A stretch of 64,000 bases of DNA. Origin: Piper betle. Its lineage: Eukaryota > Streptophyta > Magnoliopsida > Piperales > Piperaceae. A model generated the notes under the pieces. That model was not told the origin of the DNA, ran no database searches, and was given only the letters and a program-made list of their open reading frames with translations. The translations under genes were made by a program, and so were the position numbers. The DNA lies in assembly GCA_033002965.1 (NCBI GenBank), contig JAURVB010012951.1, positions 1 through 64,000 of the forward strand, read 5' to 3'. Shown in pieces: positions 62,715-64,000 of the stretch; position 1 is the first letter of the stretch, and every line of letters begins with the position of its first letter.

Positions 62715-63851
62715 ATGACCCCATCTGCTTCTCCGGCCTCCGGTAAGACGGTTCTGAATTTTCCGTTCTGTGTATGTCCCTGGCTGTCAGTTTTTTCAGC
62801 TTAATTGATACATGGTTTTGCCTCTATAAATTTCGTTTTTCTTGTCGTTTTGTTTGACTTGTTAAATGCATTTGTTTAGTTGCCATAGTATGGCATTGGT
62901 TGTTATTTGACTTGTTTCAATTTCAAGTGCAGTCAGTGGCCATACATCATGCGTACCGCTGGGTCTATGCTAGATGATTATGTCGATGTACTTGTTAAAC
63001 GTATTTATTTACTTGATCGTGTGCGACATTTTAACTGTCATATCAACTACTTTAGGTATATTAAGTGTCCATTCATTGAATATACCTGGTTTTTGTTACT
63101 TATAGTAAGATGCGATAGTTGTACTCTAGATGTTTTGTTTATATTTAGTTGATAGCACTTGCTAACATGTATTTATTTAATTGATTGTACATGAAATTTA
63201 ATTGTTAGATCAACTACTTCAGGTATAATAAGCGTGGATTCATTGTGTTTACTTGGTTTGTGTTATATAGTTAGATGCTGCAGTTTTACCCTGCATGTTT
63301 CACTTTTCTTTCTATTCATCAGACTTGTTAATTGTATGTGGTTGATAGTATATGGCATTTAACTGTTATATCAACGATTTAAGGTATTATTAAGTCTCAA
63401 CTCATTTTGTGTACCGGGTTTGTGTTATATAGTCAGATGCTATGGTTTTACTCTACATATTTCATTTTTCTTCTATTGATTGATGAGACTTGTTGTTATA
63501 TGCATTAATGTATTTATTAGTTGATAGTTTAGGACATTCCATTGATATTATTGACTATGGTTTTAATATGTTTTGAGTTTGAATTCTGCAGGTGTATCTA
63601 ACTGTTATGTCTTTAAAAGTCGGTTACAAGAGTACACTCAGAAGACAGGTATTGCAACGCCTGTGTATGAAACCACAAAGGAGGGTCCCTCCCATGAGCC
63701 AACTTTTAGGTCCACGGTTACTGTTAATAATGTCAGATATGATTCCCTTCCTGGGTTTTACAATCGAAAGGCTGCTGAACAGTCAGCTGCTGAGGTTGCT
63801 TTCCTGGCTATACTTAAATCGGGCAACATGTCTCAGTTCTCACATCCTGTT
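62715..63851 (+). CDS. DRB1: HYL1/DRB1 double-stranded RNA-binding protein, first two exons (partial)
   Basis: HYPONASTIC LEAVES 1 is the nuclear dsRNA-binding partner of DCL1 and SERRATE in microRNA processing. Exon 1 (62715-62742) encodes MTPSASPAS and splits a Gly codon at a GTAAGA donor. Exon 2 (63592-63851) follows CTGCAG and encodes GVSNCYVFKSRLQEY, nearly identical to the Arabidopsis HYL1 start. Then comes the first dsRBD: TPVYETTKEGPSHEPTFRS, VNNVRYDSLPGFYNRKAAEQ, SAAEVAFLAILKSG. The KAAEQSAA helix carries the dsRNA-contacting basic residue. A GTATGT donor follows HPV. The second dsRBD and the rest lie beyond the window. The reading frame is intact. Confidence 0.92.
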
Positions 63852-64000
63852 GTATGTATATTTTATCTGCAAGCTCTTGTCTGCTATGAATGAATTTTAT
63901 GCTTTTTTTATTTTATGGATTAGATATATGTATTCTTGATTTTTTCCTTGGTTGTTAAATTAGTATTACTGTTGATGGATCTGGTCCTCATATTTGGCTA

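Overview
The window is nuclear DNA of a flowering plant. It is AT-rich, its genes carry many GT-AG introns, and it is packed with plant transposable elements. Recognisable plant genes include a class I trehalose-6-phosphate synthase, an RBP47-type RNA-binding protein, two CEP peptide hormone precursors and the start of HYL1/DRB1. Nothing is bacterial or organellar, and I cannot fix the species from sequence alone.

Layout: 1-4.8 kb is repeat-rich intergenic DNA. 5.1-16.5 kb (+) is a 17-exon TPS1-type gene with a decayed hAT transposon in its eighth intron. 17.1-18.9 kb holds tandem repeats and a 3'-truncated gene (-) that probably encoded a plastid protein. 19.6-21.3 kb holds a retrotransposon LTR (-), and 21.4-22.5 kb two tRNA-like sequences. 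A long inverted-repeat element lies at 24.1-25.2 kb, an intronless DUF1645 gene (-) at 26.8-27.9 kb, and a second inverted-repeat element at 28.1-29.7 kb. 33.1-40.2 kb is a nest of retroelements: an LTR related to the one at 20-21 kb, split by a solo LTR of another family, followed by a truncated Ty1/copia element (-). 40.8-45.6 kb (-) encodes a TMEM131-like membrane protein, 50.8-54.7 kb (-) an RBP47 protein with three RRMs, and 57.0-59.5 kb (-) two tandem CEP precursors. A third foldback element sits at 60.2-60.9 kb. 62.7 kb to the window end is the 5' part of HYL1/DRB1 (+).

The genes do not form a pathway. They are neighbours with separate roles: trehalose-6-phosphate sugar signalling, miRNA processing, RNA binding, secretion and peptide signalling. 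The most striking cross-cutting signal is that four otherwise conserved genes carry about ten single- or two-base frameshifts, mostly in homopolymer runs, while splice sites and the flanking reading frames are intact. I read this mainly as residual consensus error in a long-read assembly; pseudogenisation is the alternative. The most biologically interesting locus is the CEP pair, where both copies share an unusual Cys-x-x-Cys motif and nearly equal TATA-to-ATG spacing, and one copy has a non-canonical peptide domain.
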